Counted from the stretch's first letter, positions 1 to 13,015 are shown. The stretch is 64,000 nucleotides of DNA from Serilophus lunatus (GCA_013399895.1 VXBA01001643.1:1037776-1101775), one strand, 5' to 3'. Notes: generated by a model from the sequence alone, not told the origin. Program-made: numbers and translations.

Positions 1-1837
1 AAGTTCAGCCTCAATACACCAAACACTGACTAGGTTTGATATCAAGCCACTTGCTCTTTTAAAAGCCACCTGAATATTCAGAAATCCTCATAAAAAATGA
101 GTATACAAGCAGAGAAATAAATGCCACCCCTTCACCCCAGTTTCCCAAGGACTGCCAGCTCCTTGGAGAGGAACCTCTCACCAGCTACTCTTCCCTCGGG
201 AGTCAGAGGGGAGAGCTGCCAGCCCACAGCCACACCAAAATAAAGGTCCAAGGCTGGTGGGTTGACTTATCCAGTCAGATCAGCTTCTTCATTCCTAAAT
301 GACTAAATTAGTTGTGACAGGTTTGGCCCGAGCTACATTCAAGCAGCTTCATGCAGAGGAGTTTCCAGATGCTGCTGGATTAACCCCGGTGATACACTCA
401 GTAAATCCAAGGGCCACCCATCCCGGTTCCAAAGCCCTTGGGCACTTTGCATCAGCCCAAGCCAGGTCCGCCCTGCCCACACCCCTCCTCGGGGTTACTG
501 TGCCCTGTCCCTGGGACAGCTCGGGCACAGATCTGCAGCAGGGTTTGGAACAGACACGATTACCAAAAAAAATAAATAAATAAATTAAAAACAACCTGCA
601 CAAGGTAGAGATTTCCAAAAGCACCGAGGCAGGGAAGGCAATTAAAGCAGCTCGGGTGTTCCCTGCCCCTGGGGCAGTGTCGGGGACCAGCCCATGTACG
701 CAAGAGGCAACAGCCCATAATATGCCGCTGCTCAGAAGCTTTTCCCCAAATGTTGCCGGGGTGATGTGTACATAAACCTGTCCCTGCTCTGAACCACAAC
801 CACCAGCCTGACAGGAACCCCACAAAAACCAGGGGTTGGTGGGGTTGTGACCCAGGAGATCCCAGAGCATCCCACAGCTCCTGCTCCCCCATCCCACCAG
901 GAACTGGAAACTCTGGGAAGAACGAGCTCGTGGGACAACCCCCCCCCCAGCTCTGCACAGACCCAAACCCACTCACAGCCGGGTCAGCTCTGGAGCAAAC
1001 GGGAATGTGCAAGTCCCTGGTTTTCCTGGAAGTCCCAGCAGTTGGTTTAGGTTGATACAGCAGAGGAAGGACCACGTGTGCAGCAGAGGATGGGGCAGGG
1101 ACAGGTCCCTGTGGAGGAGGGTTTTTCCTGCTGTGCTGGTTCTCCACCAGCCTGTGATCCCACAGGGATGAGGGTCCAGCAGCACACTCATGAGTTGTGT
1201 CTTCCCAACACAAAACCAGACCAAGACCCTCAAGGGATTCACATCAACAAGAAACACCAGAAGAGGTTTCCAGACCAAACACAGCCCAAAACATCTCCTG
1301 ACAATGAACCTCTGAGCTGTCCCACCACCCAGCCAGGGCAGACTCTTTTTAAAATCACCTTTCACAGCCTCCCCTTGTCTTGCAGATGATCCTGGTAGCA
1401 GGGAGCTGATGGAGGGACCCAGCAAGAGCAGCCTTGTCACTGCAGGATTTTCCATTTTCTGAAGCAGTTTTGTTGAAACTGGCAATTTTAATTAACCAAA
1501 AAAAAAAAATCTCCAGTATAATTTAGGAAGAAACATTATTTCCAATCTAATGAGAGAAATATTTTAATTGCAGTGTTTAACAAGTTATGACTTTGCCAAA
1601 ATATTCTCGTGGGAAGGCTGCACATATTTTCCCTGAAACTCAAGCAAGGGAGAGCAGGAGAGGGAAGAGGAGAGAGCAGAGGAGGAAAACCATGGAAAGC
1701 AAGACAAGCAGCAAGGGAAGGATTTTGTAAAAGCAACAGCAAACTTCTCAAGCCCCTGCTCAGCCACCAGCTGATGGAAAATGAAGACTCATCAGGGAAC
1801 AGAATTTTTGTGACTCTTTACTAGTACAGGCTAAGGA
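1..1837. other. Unique noncoding spacer, no gene recognised
   Basis: No exon with a recognisable protein match is visible. The stretch holds a short (AAAT)n run at about 564-590 and an A-run near 1499-1509. An AT-rich block (1471-1625) with TTAATT-type homeodomain cores could be a conserved noncoding element. Open frames here overlap on both strands and look like chance. Confidence 0.6.
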
Positions 1838-2058
1838 TTGAGGTTAGATTTAGGGGAGATACTGGGAAGGAATCCTTCCCTGGGAGGGTGGGGAGGCCCT
1901 GGCACAGGGTGCCCAGAGAAGCTGTGGCTGCCCCATCCCTGGGAGTGTCCAAGGCCAGGCTGGAGCCACCTGGGACAGTGGGAGGTGTCCCTGCCCAGGG
2001 CAGGGGTGTGAACAACATGGGCCTTAAGGTCCTTCCAGCCCAAACCATCCCAGGATCT
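1838..2058 (+). mobile_element. CR1 LINE 3'-end fragment, sense
   Basis: The piece reads in CR1 sense order: the TTAGATT-type segment, then the 'gtgcccagagaagctgtgg' block, then 'ggaagtgtccaaggcc'-like sequence, ending in 'ccttccagcccaaaccat'. It is truncated at the 5' end, as is usual for CR1, and carries none of the reverse transcriptase ORF. The terminal octamer repeats are largely lost, so it is probably an older copy. Confidence 0.93.
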
Positions 2059-5000
2059 CCCCACACCATTTCATCCCGCAGGCATGTGGGTGCCACGTTA
2101 ACTGCTCAGCCCTTGGCAACACCCAGGGCAGGAAGTTTTTTCCTTGGAAGGAGCTCATGGGGGTGAGATTTGTCTTCCCTGCATGGCTCAACAGAAACAA
2201 ATTTCCTCATCAAAGCTGCAGACAGCAGTAAGAGGTGGCTCCTGTCAAGTTTCCTGGTGAAATCCCTCCACAGCAGCCAGGTCTCTCTTCCTCTTGGGAA
2301 CACTTTGGACTTGTTCAACATCCAGAAGTCCCACTGCCACCAGGCAACACCATAAAAATAGCATCAGTTTCAGTCTGATACATTAAAACACCATATCTGG
2401 CAGATGATTCATTGATCCACATGACCTTATGACAGGTTCTCAGGTCTTCATTATTCCTGAATCACATCTGCTCATAAATACCAGAGGGTTTTTTCACACC
2501 TGGTATTATTACAGTGAACAGCCAAAGGAGGACTCATTTCAGCTGCCTTAGAAAAATATTTCCTCCTCTTTCTGGCTTTTGCAGGATTGCAGGAAGGGAC
2601 TGGCAGCAGAGCCTCCCCACAAACAGATCATTACCTCTGTTGGGACTTATGGTTTCAGCCACACTTGAAATAATTAAAAAGTTAAATAACAGGAGAAAGA
2701 GGACTAAAATAAAGCTAGAGTCATTGTTTACTTCCCTGTGTTGGTTTTCAGATGATATCAAGCTCCAAACCAGGAACTCAAACAGCAGGGACTCACTTTG
2801 ATAAAACACATCCTTCCTCCCTGCTGGAGGCATCTGGAGAGGAGCTCCTGCAGCTCCTGATCCCATTCCCCTGCAGCAAGAGAGACTGGGATTTCCAGTC
2901 CTGCAGAGATGCCAGACATCCCCTTCTCCAGGCTGGCAGATCCCAGGATCTACTAAAAGGGTTGGGGAAACTGTTGGCTCAATCACAGAGCCAAGACAAT
3001 TCCATGTTCTCTCCCTGAATCCAAAACCTCCAGAGCTTGAATACAAGAGGAGCTGGGGGAATAGACACAGGACTGCCTCCAAAGGGGCATCCAGAGCCCT
3101 GAGTTTCCAATATGTTTGATCAGAATAGTTGCAGAAAACATGAAAGTCAACGTTTCAGCAAAGAAAGTGTTCCCTCAGCCCTTACTTAATGGCAAAGAAC
3201 AAGTAGCAGCCCACAAAAGTTTCTGCCTCCATTTCTCTGCAGGAAGCAATAGAGTGATTTCCCCACTGCCTGGGGGAATAACAGTGAGCCAGGGGAGGAA
3301 ACAATTCCATGGGTCACATGGAGCCAACGTGGCAAGTCCCTCCATGAGCAGAGTTGGCTCCAAGTCCCTGAGCCCACAAACCCCAAGCCCTGAACCCCTG
3401 ACCTGAGCCAGACCCATCTTGAGCAACAGCACAACCCACAGAGGTGATGAATGCCACAGCCACTTGTGTCATCTGTCAGGCCTCAAGAAGACACTGTTAA
3501 CCACAGCTTCAAATTTCCTGAAACTGGAGATAATTGTTGGTTTTGGCCCGGCTCTGAAACGTGCCCAGTGCACCAGGCTCAAAAGCTCCTTGGGAACGTG
3601 TGATTTAATAGGAGGCCAAAACAGCCTGACTGCAGCAAAACTCCAGGCTGGAAGGAGGCTTCAATATGCTTCAACAAGGTGCATTATTGCTTTTTAATCT
3701 TGCTGCCTCCTGCTTCCAACACCCACTGCCATCAGACCAAGGCACCAGTCAGGAGCTGGGGGCTGTGACAGAAGGTGAAGCTGCTGGTGCAGTCCCATCT
3801 CCCTGCACGTGCACAGCCCTGCCTGGCTTTTTCCAGCTCTTACCCATGCCAGGAAAGCATCAAGCTTTGGTTTCCAAAGGGAAAACTTTGGGAACAGGGG
3901 CAGGATGCAGCTTCAACATCCATTAAGGAAAACCTCCCTGTAAAACCTCCCAGAGAGAATCCAGGTGCCTCAAGGGTGGGGATTGGGCTGCTCAAGTTTG
4001 GGTCTTTTTTCCTCTAAGTGGACATGGGGGGAAATTTGGGGTTTCTAAAGAAATCTCAAAGCCTTCAGCAATGGTGTGGGCAGCTCCATGCTGGATATAA
4101 GCAGTGACAAGCAAGAAGCCTGGTGCACCAGAGGGGGTTGCCAAGAGAGCCCAAAACAACATAAAACAGGTCTCAGAGCTGGCAGGGGCTGGGTCTGGAG
4201 CAGGATGGATTAAAGCACTGGCCTATGTCTTTCTTTCTTTTGCATTTACCAGGGAACATGGCCCTGTTGTGCAGGTTCAGCAGGCACAGCTCCCTGGGAA
4301 GCTGGACACGGCTGGGCTGGGATGAAGCAAGAAGAAAACAAGTCATCCCCATCACCCTGCACAGACCTTTCCCCACGGGAGACTGTTCCACTCCTTCCCC
4401 CAGTGAAACAGTGACCCCAAGCCTCCTCCTTTCGTTGCAGCCACAGCCTGGGAGATGTTCCCCCTTTTGGTCCCACAGCACATCCCAGGAAAAAGATTGA
4501 GGTGGTGCTTTCCCTGCACATACCCAGCAATGCCTGCAGCACACCTGGCACTGGGGGTGGGGCACAGCCCTGCCACTGCTGCTGCCACCCTTGGCTGGTC
4601 CAGCCCTGGGTCCCAGTGCATCCCTTGCAAAAACCCCAGAGCACGAAGGAGTTAAAGCTGCCTCATTGCTGGGGGATTTCTCTGTAATCTGTGCACATGT
4701 CATGGGGATCAGGACTGTGGGTGGTAGTGCTAGTCTGTGGCAGTCGTTCAGGCCCATGGCCCAGCACCTGACTGGCTCAGCAAACCCTCTTATCCAAGCA
4801 GTTTTCAAATTTAATTAAGAGGGACCTATGACGGGCTTAGTGCTGTCGCCGTGCCAGCCCAAAAGCTCCCTCAGGAGTCCTGACAAAGGCAGGAGGCAGC
4901 AGGACACAGCCAAGGGATGGCTTGGCCACAGGGAGGTTTTGCAGAGTTTCACCCAAACCACAACAGCAGGGAGGGGAGAAAGGAATTGCTAAGTGGAGGT

Positions 5001-8000
5001 GATGGTGAGAGCAGGGGGGTCAGATTCTTTTGTGCAGAGGTAATGGTGGAACCAGAAGGAAATTCAGGTTAATAAAAAACGGGCTGTCTTAGTTAAAGTT
5101 TGCCAGCCTGAGAGTGCAGAGTATCTGCTCACCTTGGGATGTGGCCAGAGCCTCCACACTCAGCTGGGTCTCACATGGAGCAAGGCAAAGCTTCTGGTGG
5201 CACTGGGAAGGGGACAGGGAGCACTGGAAGTGCTCTTTGGATGGGACAACTCCTGGTTTTCACAGCTCAGGTGCACCAGGGATCATGTTCAACCCTCCTC
5301 ACCATTAAAATTCATCCATCCTGGTGCTGTTTGGGTAAGAGTCAACCACAGGACATGTTAACAAGCAATGTTCTGATGTCTCTCTAGGAGGATTTATCCC
5401 AGGAATGTCAGCTCCACTCAGAGCAGGGACCACCAGCTTGGCAGTGTGATGGTGAGAACATCAGAGCACAGGTTCAGGAGGAAGATCCCAGCTAATACAA
5501 ACAGGCTAAATAGACTCGTTTCCTAAAATTAGTCCTAGGCCAAGATCCCACATGGAAGTTATGTCATTAACTGCTAATTCAATTACCTGGCTGACAGTAG
5601 CTATATGCCCTGACTTGAAATTTGAAGTCTTGGTTTGAGATTGGGTTTGAAGGGTTTGGGTCCCCCCCCCCTTTAGCCCAGGCTACTTGGCAAACTCACC
5701 AGAGCAGGAAATTAGGAAGAGAAACAGTCTCGGTGTCAATACTTCTGCTGAGTCTATTTACCAAGGGCTATTTGCACTAGATAATCTCTCAGAAGTGTCT
5801 CACCTCCTCCACTCTTCAGGAGCCAAATGATGTCATGGAAGTGGCATCCAGAGCAGGAGCCAATATGAACCAACATAACCCAGGCCCAGCAGGAAATCAC
5901 TCAGCAGCCTCTACATATGCAGGGAGTACAGCTCCCCTTCTCCCCTGGGGCTGCCCATCTCCAGCAGAGGTGGAAGCACATCCTCTCACCCACCCCAGAG
6001 AGCCCCAGCCTGGAAAACATCCCTTGGGATGAGGTGCCTCCACACAAGTGTCCGAGCAAGTCCAGAGCTCACAGACACAACTAGACACAGACAATTCCAT
6101 AAGTTTTGTCCTTTACCTTCAAATGAGCCCAACTCTGGCCATTAAAGTTTGCCAAATCTGCACAACTCGTCTCAGCCCCGGCTGAGCTCTGTGTCCTCAC
6201 TTGGAGCACCCAAGGGGATGAACCAAAGGTATCCAAGCGCTGAGAGCAATGAGGGCTCGCTGGGATGACTCTGCCCTGGCCAGTCCCACACCCGCTGGGT
6301 CACCCACGTGGGCTCCCACCCATCCCTCCCCATTCCTGCACCCTGGTGCAGCAGACTCAGGCTCTGGCACTGCCCTCCCACAGCCAGCCCTGCCTGTGCC
6401 ACCAAATCCTTTAATCAGGACGAGCAGCAGGGAACAAGGACAGGGCAAACCACCCCCCCCTGCCCACCCACATCACACAAAAATCCATGGGGAGCCCCAC
6501 AGGGTCCCAGCCCCTCCCAACAGCACCCCGGGCCAGGCAGGGGCTCTGGACTGACACCTCCAGCCCCATGGAAGTGGCCACCCCAGCACTGGGAGTGGGG
6601 GGATGGAAGCAGGAATGTGAACACACGTGTCCAAACACGTTTCCTGGGTGCTTTGGGGGCCAGGGAGCTGCTGCCCAGCTGGAGGAACTTGGGTAAGGAT
6701 CATTCTTGGGAAGAGCTCCCAAAACCCACCCCAGCCCCCCAACAGGGCTGAAGGCAGTGGGACAGGGCACAGGCAGGCAGGAGGACCCTGGAGGGAGGAG
6801 ATCCCCATGAGAAAGGGACCCCACTTCATCTGGATGGGTTTCCAGGGGAGGGGACACACACAACCCAAGGACAGCTCAGAAGCTGGCATTCCCCCCAGCT
6901 CTCTGTGCTCCAGAAAGCACACTCAGGGACCACAGGGACAGGCCTGCGTGATCTCTCCTTGGCAGCCCTCAAAAAGAAACATTTTGCCATTTTATCCCGC
7001 TATTTAAAAAAATAAAAGCAAAGAGGGAGGTGAAGGGAGGGGGGGGTTGTATCAGACGATTAAATATCCACAGCAGCACAGAGAAAGAGGAGGACAGGAA
7101 CACAGGAACAAAGAAAAAAAAAATCTGCTTTTTATTATTAAACTATTCTCTCAAATTTCTAATAAGCAGGTTGAAGTTTAAATTACAAGATCTCTAACAA
7201 AGTCAGGATCCAAACAGTTCAGGAGCCTCCAGATAACAATCGCCTTTCCCCAGATCGGTTTCAAGTCATTTTTTGCAGAGACAAAGCTCCCATTCAGTGG
7301 GACAGAGGGACCTCGGGGCTTTTATTACCCTCAGCTCTGCAGTCCCGAGGAAGCAAAAGCAGGGAGGGAAGTGGGTCCTGCACCTGCAGCAGGACAGCAC
7401 AGAACTGTGAGGCCACCGGGACCAGGAGAGCTGGAGAACGGATCATCCAACCCCTTGAAGTGCAACCTGAGCCCCTGCTCAACCCAGCCTTACAAATCTC
7501 CCGGATTTGGGGCAAAAAAAGGAGGGGAATGGGGAGCCCTGAGTGTTCACAGGGAGATGTCAGAACTGGCTGCACAGGGTTGAAAGTGCCGGAGAATCCA
7601 GCTGTGGTCCCCACAGTGGCTAAACCCAGTCTGGATGCTGTGGAGGATAATGCCAGAGCCAAACGATGTGCCACAGCTTGTTAAAGGTGGGATTAAACCT
7701 GGAAAAGTATCTTCTGTGGGATTCTGGCAGGAAGGAGATACCAAATCCCTGATAAAGAAAAGTTCTGATGAAACAGTCAGTTGGGAAGGTGAGGGTAGGC
7801 TGGGAGAACCACCTTTGCCAGGAGATAAGCAGAGAGCACCTGGAGCAAACAGCAGTGCAGTCTCCACTTCCAGCACCACAGCTCCCAAATGGATTGAAGG
7901 ACCTGCAGATCAGTCGGATTTCTTCTGGTTCCCGTGTCACAGGACCTCTGAGGTGGCTGACACGCAAACGTGAACACCCCAATCCCATTTTCAGCTGGGG

Positions 8001-8030
8001 GTTTGGATGTGCCAAACCTATTTTCAGGTC
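2059..8030. other. Unique noncoding spacer with AT-rich element-like blocks
   Basis: No gene is recognisable in this 6 kb. AT-rich blocks at 2355-2520, 5491-5640 and 7120-7275 stand out from the GC-richer surroundings and could be conserved elements. Simple sequence includes a C-run near 5651-5661 and an A-run near 7111-7121. The open frames have no recognisable domains and overlap each other on both strands. Confidence 0.6.
5491..5640. promoter_or_regulatory. Candidate conserved noncoding element (AT-rich)
   Basis: This repeat-free AT-rich block contains ATTAAC, CTAATTC and CAATTACC homeodomain-type cores and a TGACAG (MEIS/TGIF-type) site at 5592-5597. Such motif density is typical of deeply conserved developmental enhancers. 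No alignment was available, so the call is compositional inference only. Confidence 0.22.
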
Positions 8031-8660
8031 AAACGCCGATTATGTCACCAGAGGAGCCTCGAGGAGCTCCTTGTGTGGGTCCCACCAGCTGCCGGCCAGG
8101 GCTGTGCCCCACTCCTGTCAGCCCGTGCCTGCGGGAGGCACCACGGCCTCAAACGGCAACACAACTTGGACTAATTGGGGTTAATTAAGCAGGTGCAATA
8201 GCGCATTGCGCCGTTCCGCAGCCACCAGCTCGGCAGGACCAGCTGGGAGACCCTGACTGCAGGCTCGGCACAGCTCTCCCGGGAGATGGACGTGCAGCCA
8301 CACCACCCACCGCATCCCCGGCACGGGGGCCAGGATGTGCCCCAAGATGTGCCGGCCTCCATCCTCCCCTCGCTCCCAGCCCGCTCCCTTGCCCTGGGGA
8401 GGAGGGGGAGGAATCCGCTGCCCGCCCTTCTCCCCCTCGCTCCTTATTGAGGCCGGTAATTAGCGCTGAATAGCCTTCCAGATTCCCATGCTCGTCAGCC
8501 TGCCCTCCCTTCCCAGCGCCCCCCCGAGCGGGAAGGAAGGATTAGACACCTCTGACCGCGGAGCAGCCGAGCCAAGGCCACGGGCAGGCAGCACCTCGGC
8601 CCGGCTCACCTGGGCCAGGTGAGCTCCAGAGGGATCTCACAGTCCACATCCAGCCCAGCC
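8031..8660. promoter_or_regulatory. GC-rich, CpG-containing patch, possible regulatory region
   Basis: CpG is more frequent here than in the flanks. A TTAATTAA core lies at 8181-8188 and an NRF1-like GCGCATTGCGCC at 8201-8212. A TAATTAGCGC segment lies at about 8457-8466, inside an otherwise GC-rich stretch. At 8604-8624 two E-boxes (CACCTG and CAGGTG) form a near-perfect palindrome. The patch is weaker than the island at 12.9 kb and no transcript start or coding exon can be fixed to it. Confidence 0.3.
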
Positions 8661-9420
8661 CTGGCAAAGCCGGCAGGAATTTTGCCCATCCTGTCCTCGC
8701 CGGGTGTGTTCTGTCCCCCCTGCCCAGCAGCTCACAGACACCAGGGAGGCAAAGGGAAGGTCCAACCTGCACAGGGAGTTCCACCTTGCACCCGCAGCCA
8801 CTGCACACCCAGTGCACACCCAGCAGCACGTGGGTTTCTGCTGCTTGACACCAGTGGAGGGGCTGGGTGAGGGAGCCAAGCTGGGGATGGTGCTGGAGAT
8901 GTTGCTGCTGAGCACAGGGACCCCAGGACACAGCCCCCTATTCCTGCAGCCCCTCGTGTGCAAGGCTCTTGGCATCGCTGCTCCCCTGCCCCTGAGCAGA
9001 GCTGAGGCAGCAACGTTACACAGCAGAGCCAAGAACAAAACATCTCCTAAACCCTCTTCTCTGCTGGAGCCAGGAACTGAGGCTGAACTTCTTCCTCCAC
9101 ACGTGGCCCCTGTGTGAGGAGCCCTGTGGGTGACAGACCCTGGCACTGCTCAGCCTCCCACACTTCTGTGTCCCACCTGTTCCACTTTGAGGCACCAGAA
9201 ACAACAGGGCAAAGGCCCTGAACTGGCATTTGAGGTGGTTTCACCAGGGACATGCTGTGCCCAGGACCTTCACCCCCTGCCCACACACCCAGCGTGGCCA
9301 AGAGCAGCTCGAGCAAACACAGCCTGGGAAGGGGGAGGAAGGTGATTCAATTCCTGCTCTGCCAACAACCTATATATCACCCTGAAAAACTTCCCCCACA
9401 CCTTCCCGGCCCAACCTCCC

Positions 9421-9545
9421 CTCACAATTCCTTTAATTAATTCAGGAGAAAATTAATTACAGCGGGATTTTCAGAAGCACGGCATCTAATGACCGACTCC
9501 CTGTGCTCCAAAGCAGATAATCTCGGGCTCCTATTTGTGCTGCCA
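9421..9545. promoter_or_regulatory. Candidate conserved noncoding element with paired TAATTA cores
   Basis: A TTAATTAA core at 9433-9440 is followed at 9451-9459 by AATTAATTA, giving closely spaced homeodomain sites in a repeat-free block. A CTAATGA core and AGATAATC follow. The pattern suits a homeobox-bound enhancer. Conservation was not tested. Confidence 0.25.
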
Positions 9546-9654
9546 AACCTGGCTCTGCCACCTCCCCCATCCCAGCCCAGCACAATGCCCTGCTCTAAAT
9601 TAGGCAGGGAAAGAGTCGCTTGGCAGAAGCGAATCAGAGCACTAAGGTCAGGCC

Positions 9655-9815
9655 CTGAAAAACAACAGAACTGCCTAAAGAAACCCCAGCGTTAATCCTG
9701 TCATGCTTCCGCCAAAGATTCCCCTTTTCAAGTGTTTTCTTCCTGGTAAACAAAGTTCTCTCCATTGGGCTGTGAATTTTAGGACATGGTTGCTTAGTAA
9801 TACCAGGCGGGAAAG
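9655..9815. promoter_or_regulatory. Candidate conserved noncoding element with FOX site
   Basis: This repeat-free block carries GTTAATCC near its left end and a GTAAACA forkhead site at 9746-9752. It lies about 110 bases from the preceding block, so both may belong to one element. It has no open frame of note. The assignment rests on composition and motifs only. Confidence 0.22.
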
Positions 9816-12440
9816 CAGGAGGTTTGTCCTCCCCTTTTGCCCTCCCCAGTCCACGGAGGATGGCACAGGGTTTTCTAAAGAAGTTTAAAAGGCTGTTGGA
9901 ATCCCGAGGCAGGTCAGTGCTGATTTGTGCTGCAGTTACTCCTGCCCAAAGCTGAGTTTTGCTCCTGATTGTGTTGGATTTTGGGTGCAGCGAAGATGCT
10001 CTCCCCATGCCTCCCCAGGAGCTGGCTCTGCCCATCTCCCTTTGCTTTTAGGGATGCTCCTGAGAGCTGTGTAAGCCCCCCCCAAAATCCAGCCTCTACA
10101 TCCCCACTGAAGCAGAGGCTGCCCCGGGGTACCTGCTCCCCCTTGTCCCTGTGCCACCTCCCTGCCCAGCTGCAGGAGCTATTCCTGCATTAAATCCTCG
10201 GCTCTCTCTGCCCTCACTGCCTGTATTTCCATGACTTTGCTTTCCCTGGGGTCAGTTGCACCATCTCAACACCCCTCACCCCCACACTGGTGCCCAGCAG
10301 TTGCCCTTCTCCTGAAAGCCACGTGCTCCAAACTGTGCCAGCCACGAAACAGCAACAGGGCTCAACTCTTTCCCCTCCCCATGGAGCAGCTCCTCCTCCG
10401 AGCATCCTCCACACATTGCATCTGGGAGGATGAACTGGGGCACCCTCCCGAAGTGGAGCATCCTCCACCCTTGTTTCAAGAAAGCAGAACACCACAGGTG
10501 AGAGGGTCACCGAGGGCACTGCACCAGTGCCCCCACAGGGAGCACAGGTTTGCACAAGCCTTGCTGGTACAAACAGCGAGGGAAACGCTCCCTCTGCCTG
10601 CCCTACTTACGCCTCAGGATGGTTTCAGCAGCACTCAGAGCCCAGGAGGACACGGGGATGCTCTTGGCCCGGGTGCCAGGGCTGAGGCCCCTCCGCTGTG
10701 GGCTCCCAGCAGTGCCCACAAGGAGAGGACAAGCACCGGCGCCGCTGCCCAAACAGCTCCTGGCAGCCTGTGTGGAGCAAACAATAACCCTCAGCTTGGC
10801 CTGGAGCAGGGCAGGAGCCTTTCAGTCCACAGCCTGGCACAGCCACTGCTTCCAAAGCCCAAATCCACCCCCTGACTTCAATAGGAACTGGCCCCAACTT
10901 CACAGCACCCCCCGAGACGCCCCGTCGGAGCGGCTCCGGTGAGCTCCTGCCTGGGGATCCCACGTCCCCTTTCACTCACACCCAAGCCCTGCAAAGGGCA
11001 CCCCGGGCACCCCCTGCCCCCTCTCCTGAGCTCCCACCTCGCTGCATCTTGGCAGGACCAGCCCAGCTTTGGCAAAGGGATGGGAAGTTGTTCCCCCTCC
11101 CTCTTGGGGAGCTCAGAGGAGCCTTTTGGTGGAAGGTTTGTTCCAAGTCCTGACTGCCCATGTCAGTCACACTCAGCCATTATATAATAATGAGAAATGC
11201 CTTTGCCTGGGTGGCAAAGAGGGCACTGCCAACAGCCAGGGCTTGTGAGGAGCAAAGCTCCCCTCAGCTTCAAGGCAATACCACGCCAACAGCAAAGGGA
11301 CATTTTCTCCTTTGCATCCCCAGACAAGATTTTAGGAGATCAAAGCAGGTTTTCACTTATTTCGGCCTCTTAAAGCTCCATTTAAACTTCTGCCTGTGTG
11401 TTACTTTGCCTACAGTGAGGAGACATCTCCCTCCAAAGCCAGCTGGGGCTCAGCTTCTCTGCAAAGGTGTTTAAAGCATCCTCTGGACTGACTTTTCTCC
11501 CTCTGTGGGTCCCACCGTGGGCAATGGAGCAGAAACAGGAGCTGCAACATAGAGCAGAGGTCTGAGCTCACCAGGAAATTTGCATTTTATCAGTACTCCA
11601 ACTCCACAGGCTGCCCTGGCTGGAAATCAACCGAGAAAACTCTCGAAGTTTTAGTTTGCAAAGAGAGCAGTGGGTGCACAGAAAGCTGCCATTAAAGTTC
11701 CCTGACAATTTGGGAGGTATTTTTTTCTTTCATAGAAAAAGGACAAAGCAGCCCTAATTCTTGCAAAACTCAGTTTTGAGTACACAGACAATAAAAGGAC
11801 AAACCCTTTTTAGATTATATTACGTAAAACCTCTCTCCCCTGAGAAAATGAGGATTAGCAGTGTTTCCACAGCAGCCCCTGCAACTGGCAGCGGGATGGG
11901 GACCTACACCCTCTCTCCATGTGTAAAACCTCCCTCCTGCAATGAGAAACGAGCAGCAATTGCAACCAGGAGATGGGAAGAGCCTGGAAGAGCATAAGGA
12001 GGTGCCCCCAAAGGTGCAGCACTTACTGGAGCACATCAGGATGCCCCAACAAAGAGCTCCTCTGCAGCCCGGGGGGGTCCCTACAACCACCCTCCCCTGC
12101 TCCAAAACCAAGGAGCAAACCCCAAAAGCAGAGTGTGGAGCCCCAGCCATGGGAGGGAGAAGGTAAAGCCCCGATTGTCCATCCTGCCCTGGGCTACAGC
12201 AGCACTGGGGCACCTGCAGCATCCTCCAGCCACAGGCCAACTCTGTTTTCTGTTTGTTTTCCCAGTTTCTCCGCAGCAAACCAGGCCAGTTGGAAAGAAA
12301 AGGAGTAAAAAACAAGAGGGGAGTGGAAAAGGAGGGGGCGGAATTAACTCTTTGCAATCGAGTTGTCCATCTTTATGAGATTCTAATCCTGCCACAGCAA
12401 GGTCAGAGTTGAACCCCGGGGTAAAGGGCTTTGTTTTGTC

Positions 12441-12904
12441 CTTGAGAATTGCGTGCGACCGGCAGCGGGGGCAGGACGGTGCCCGTGGCTGGAGGGGGGC
12501 GGCAGCACAGCCCCCGCTCCCGACAAGCAGCAGCTGCCTTCCTCCCTTCTCCCACCTGCGTTCCCAACAGCCTCACCCTTGAAACTGCTGCTCCGAGCTT
12601 TTCTGTGGTTAAAATGTTGCTTTTGTCATGTTTTCAGGTTTCTTTTTAACTTTCTCCTTCCAGCGAGACGGCAGCCAGGCCTTTAGTAAGTATAATTTCG
12701 AGGCTGGTGAAAGATTAAGTGTTGCTAAAGGAGATGAATGCGGTGGTTTGACTCCCTAAGGACACCGGGCATGGGAAAGGCTCCCGCCGACCCGACCAGA
12801 GGCTGCTCAAGGTGTTGTTGGCTGGGATGTTCCATCTCCAGCCGGGCATCCCCCACCCCGCAGCGGGTGTCACCACATCCCGCATTTAATTAAAATAAGC
12901 TTAA
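12441..12904. promoter_or_regulatory. CpG-containing shoulder with an exon-like block
   Basis: CpG-containing sequence from about 12,450 leads towards the island at 12.9 kb. Inside it, a pyrimidine tract ending in CAG at 12,663 is followed by a distinctive low-repeat segment to about 12,770 and a perfect GTAAGT at 12,686-12,691. The segment between the sites is only 22 bases. Reading through the donor gives a short open frame to a stop near 12,760. The block could be a non-coding exon or a conserved element, and no protein match is recognised. Confidence 0.25.
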
Positions 12905-13015
12905 TTGCCGCCGTTCCCCGCGCTCAGGTGACTGCAGCCCGTGTTGGAGGCCAAGTCCACGCGGATCCCACGCTCCCGGCGGGGCCGCGGCCAGGGAGCG
13001 CATCCCGGCTCCGTG

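Larger units (their letters stand above)
8661..12440. other. Unique noncoding spacer
   Basis: No recognisable gene is present. The most distinctive parts are two element-like blocks at 9421-9545 and 9655-9815. A small CpG cluster lies near 10,905-10,945, next to a GTGAGC donor-like site. Long overlapping open frames on both strands, rich in Pro, Ser, Gly and Cys, look like products of GC-rich noncoding DNA. Confidence 0.55.

Noticed and set aside
4126..4137. CTCF-like CACCAGAGGGGG
   Set aside because: It matches only part of the core and lacks the GC-rich flank of good sites, which is too weak to call.
12396..12425. tRNA B-box-like GTTGAACCCC
   Set aside because: No A-box at the right distance and no cloverleaf can be drawn.
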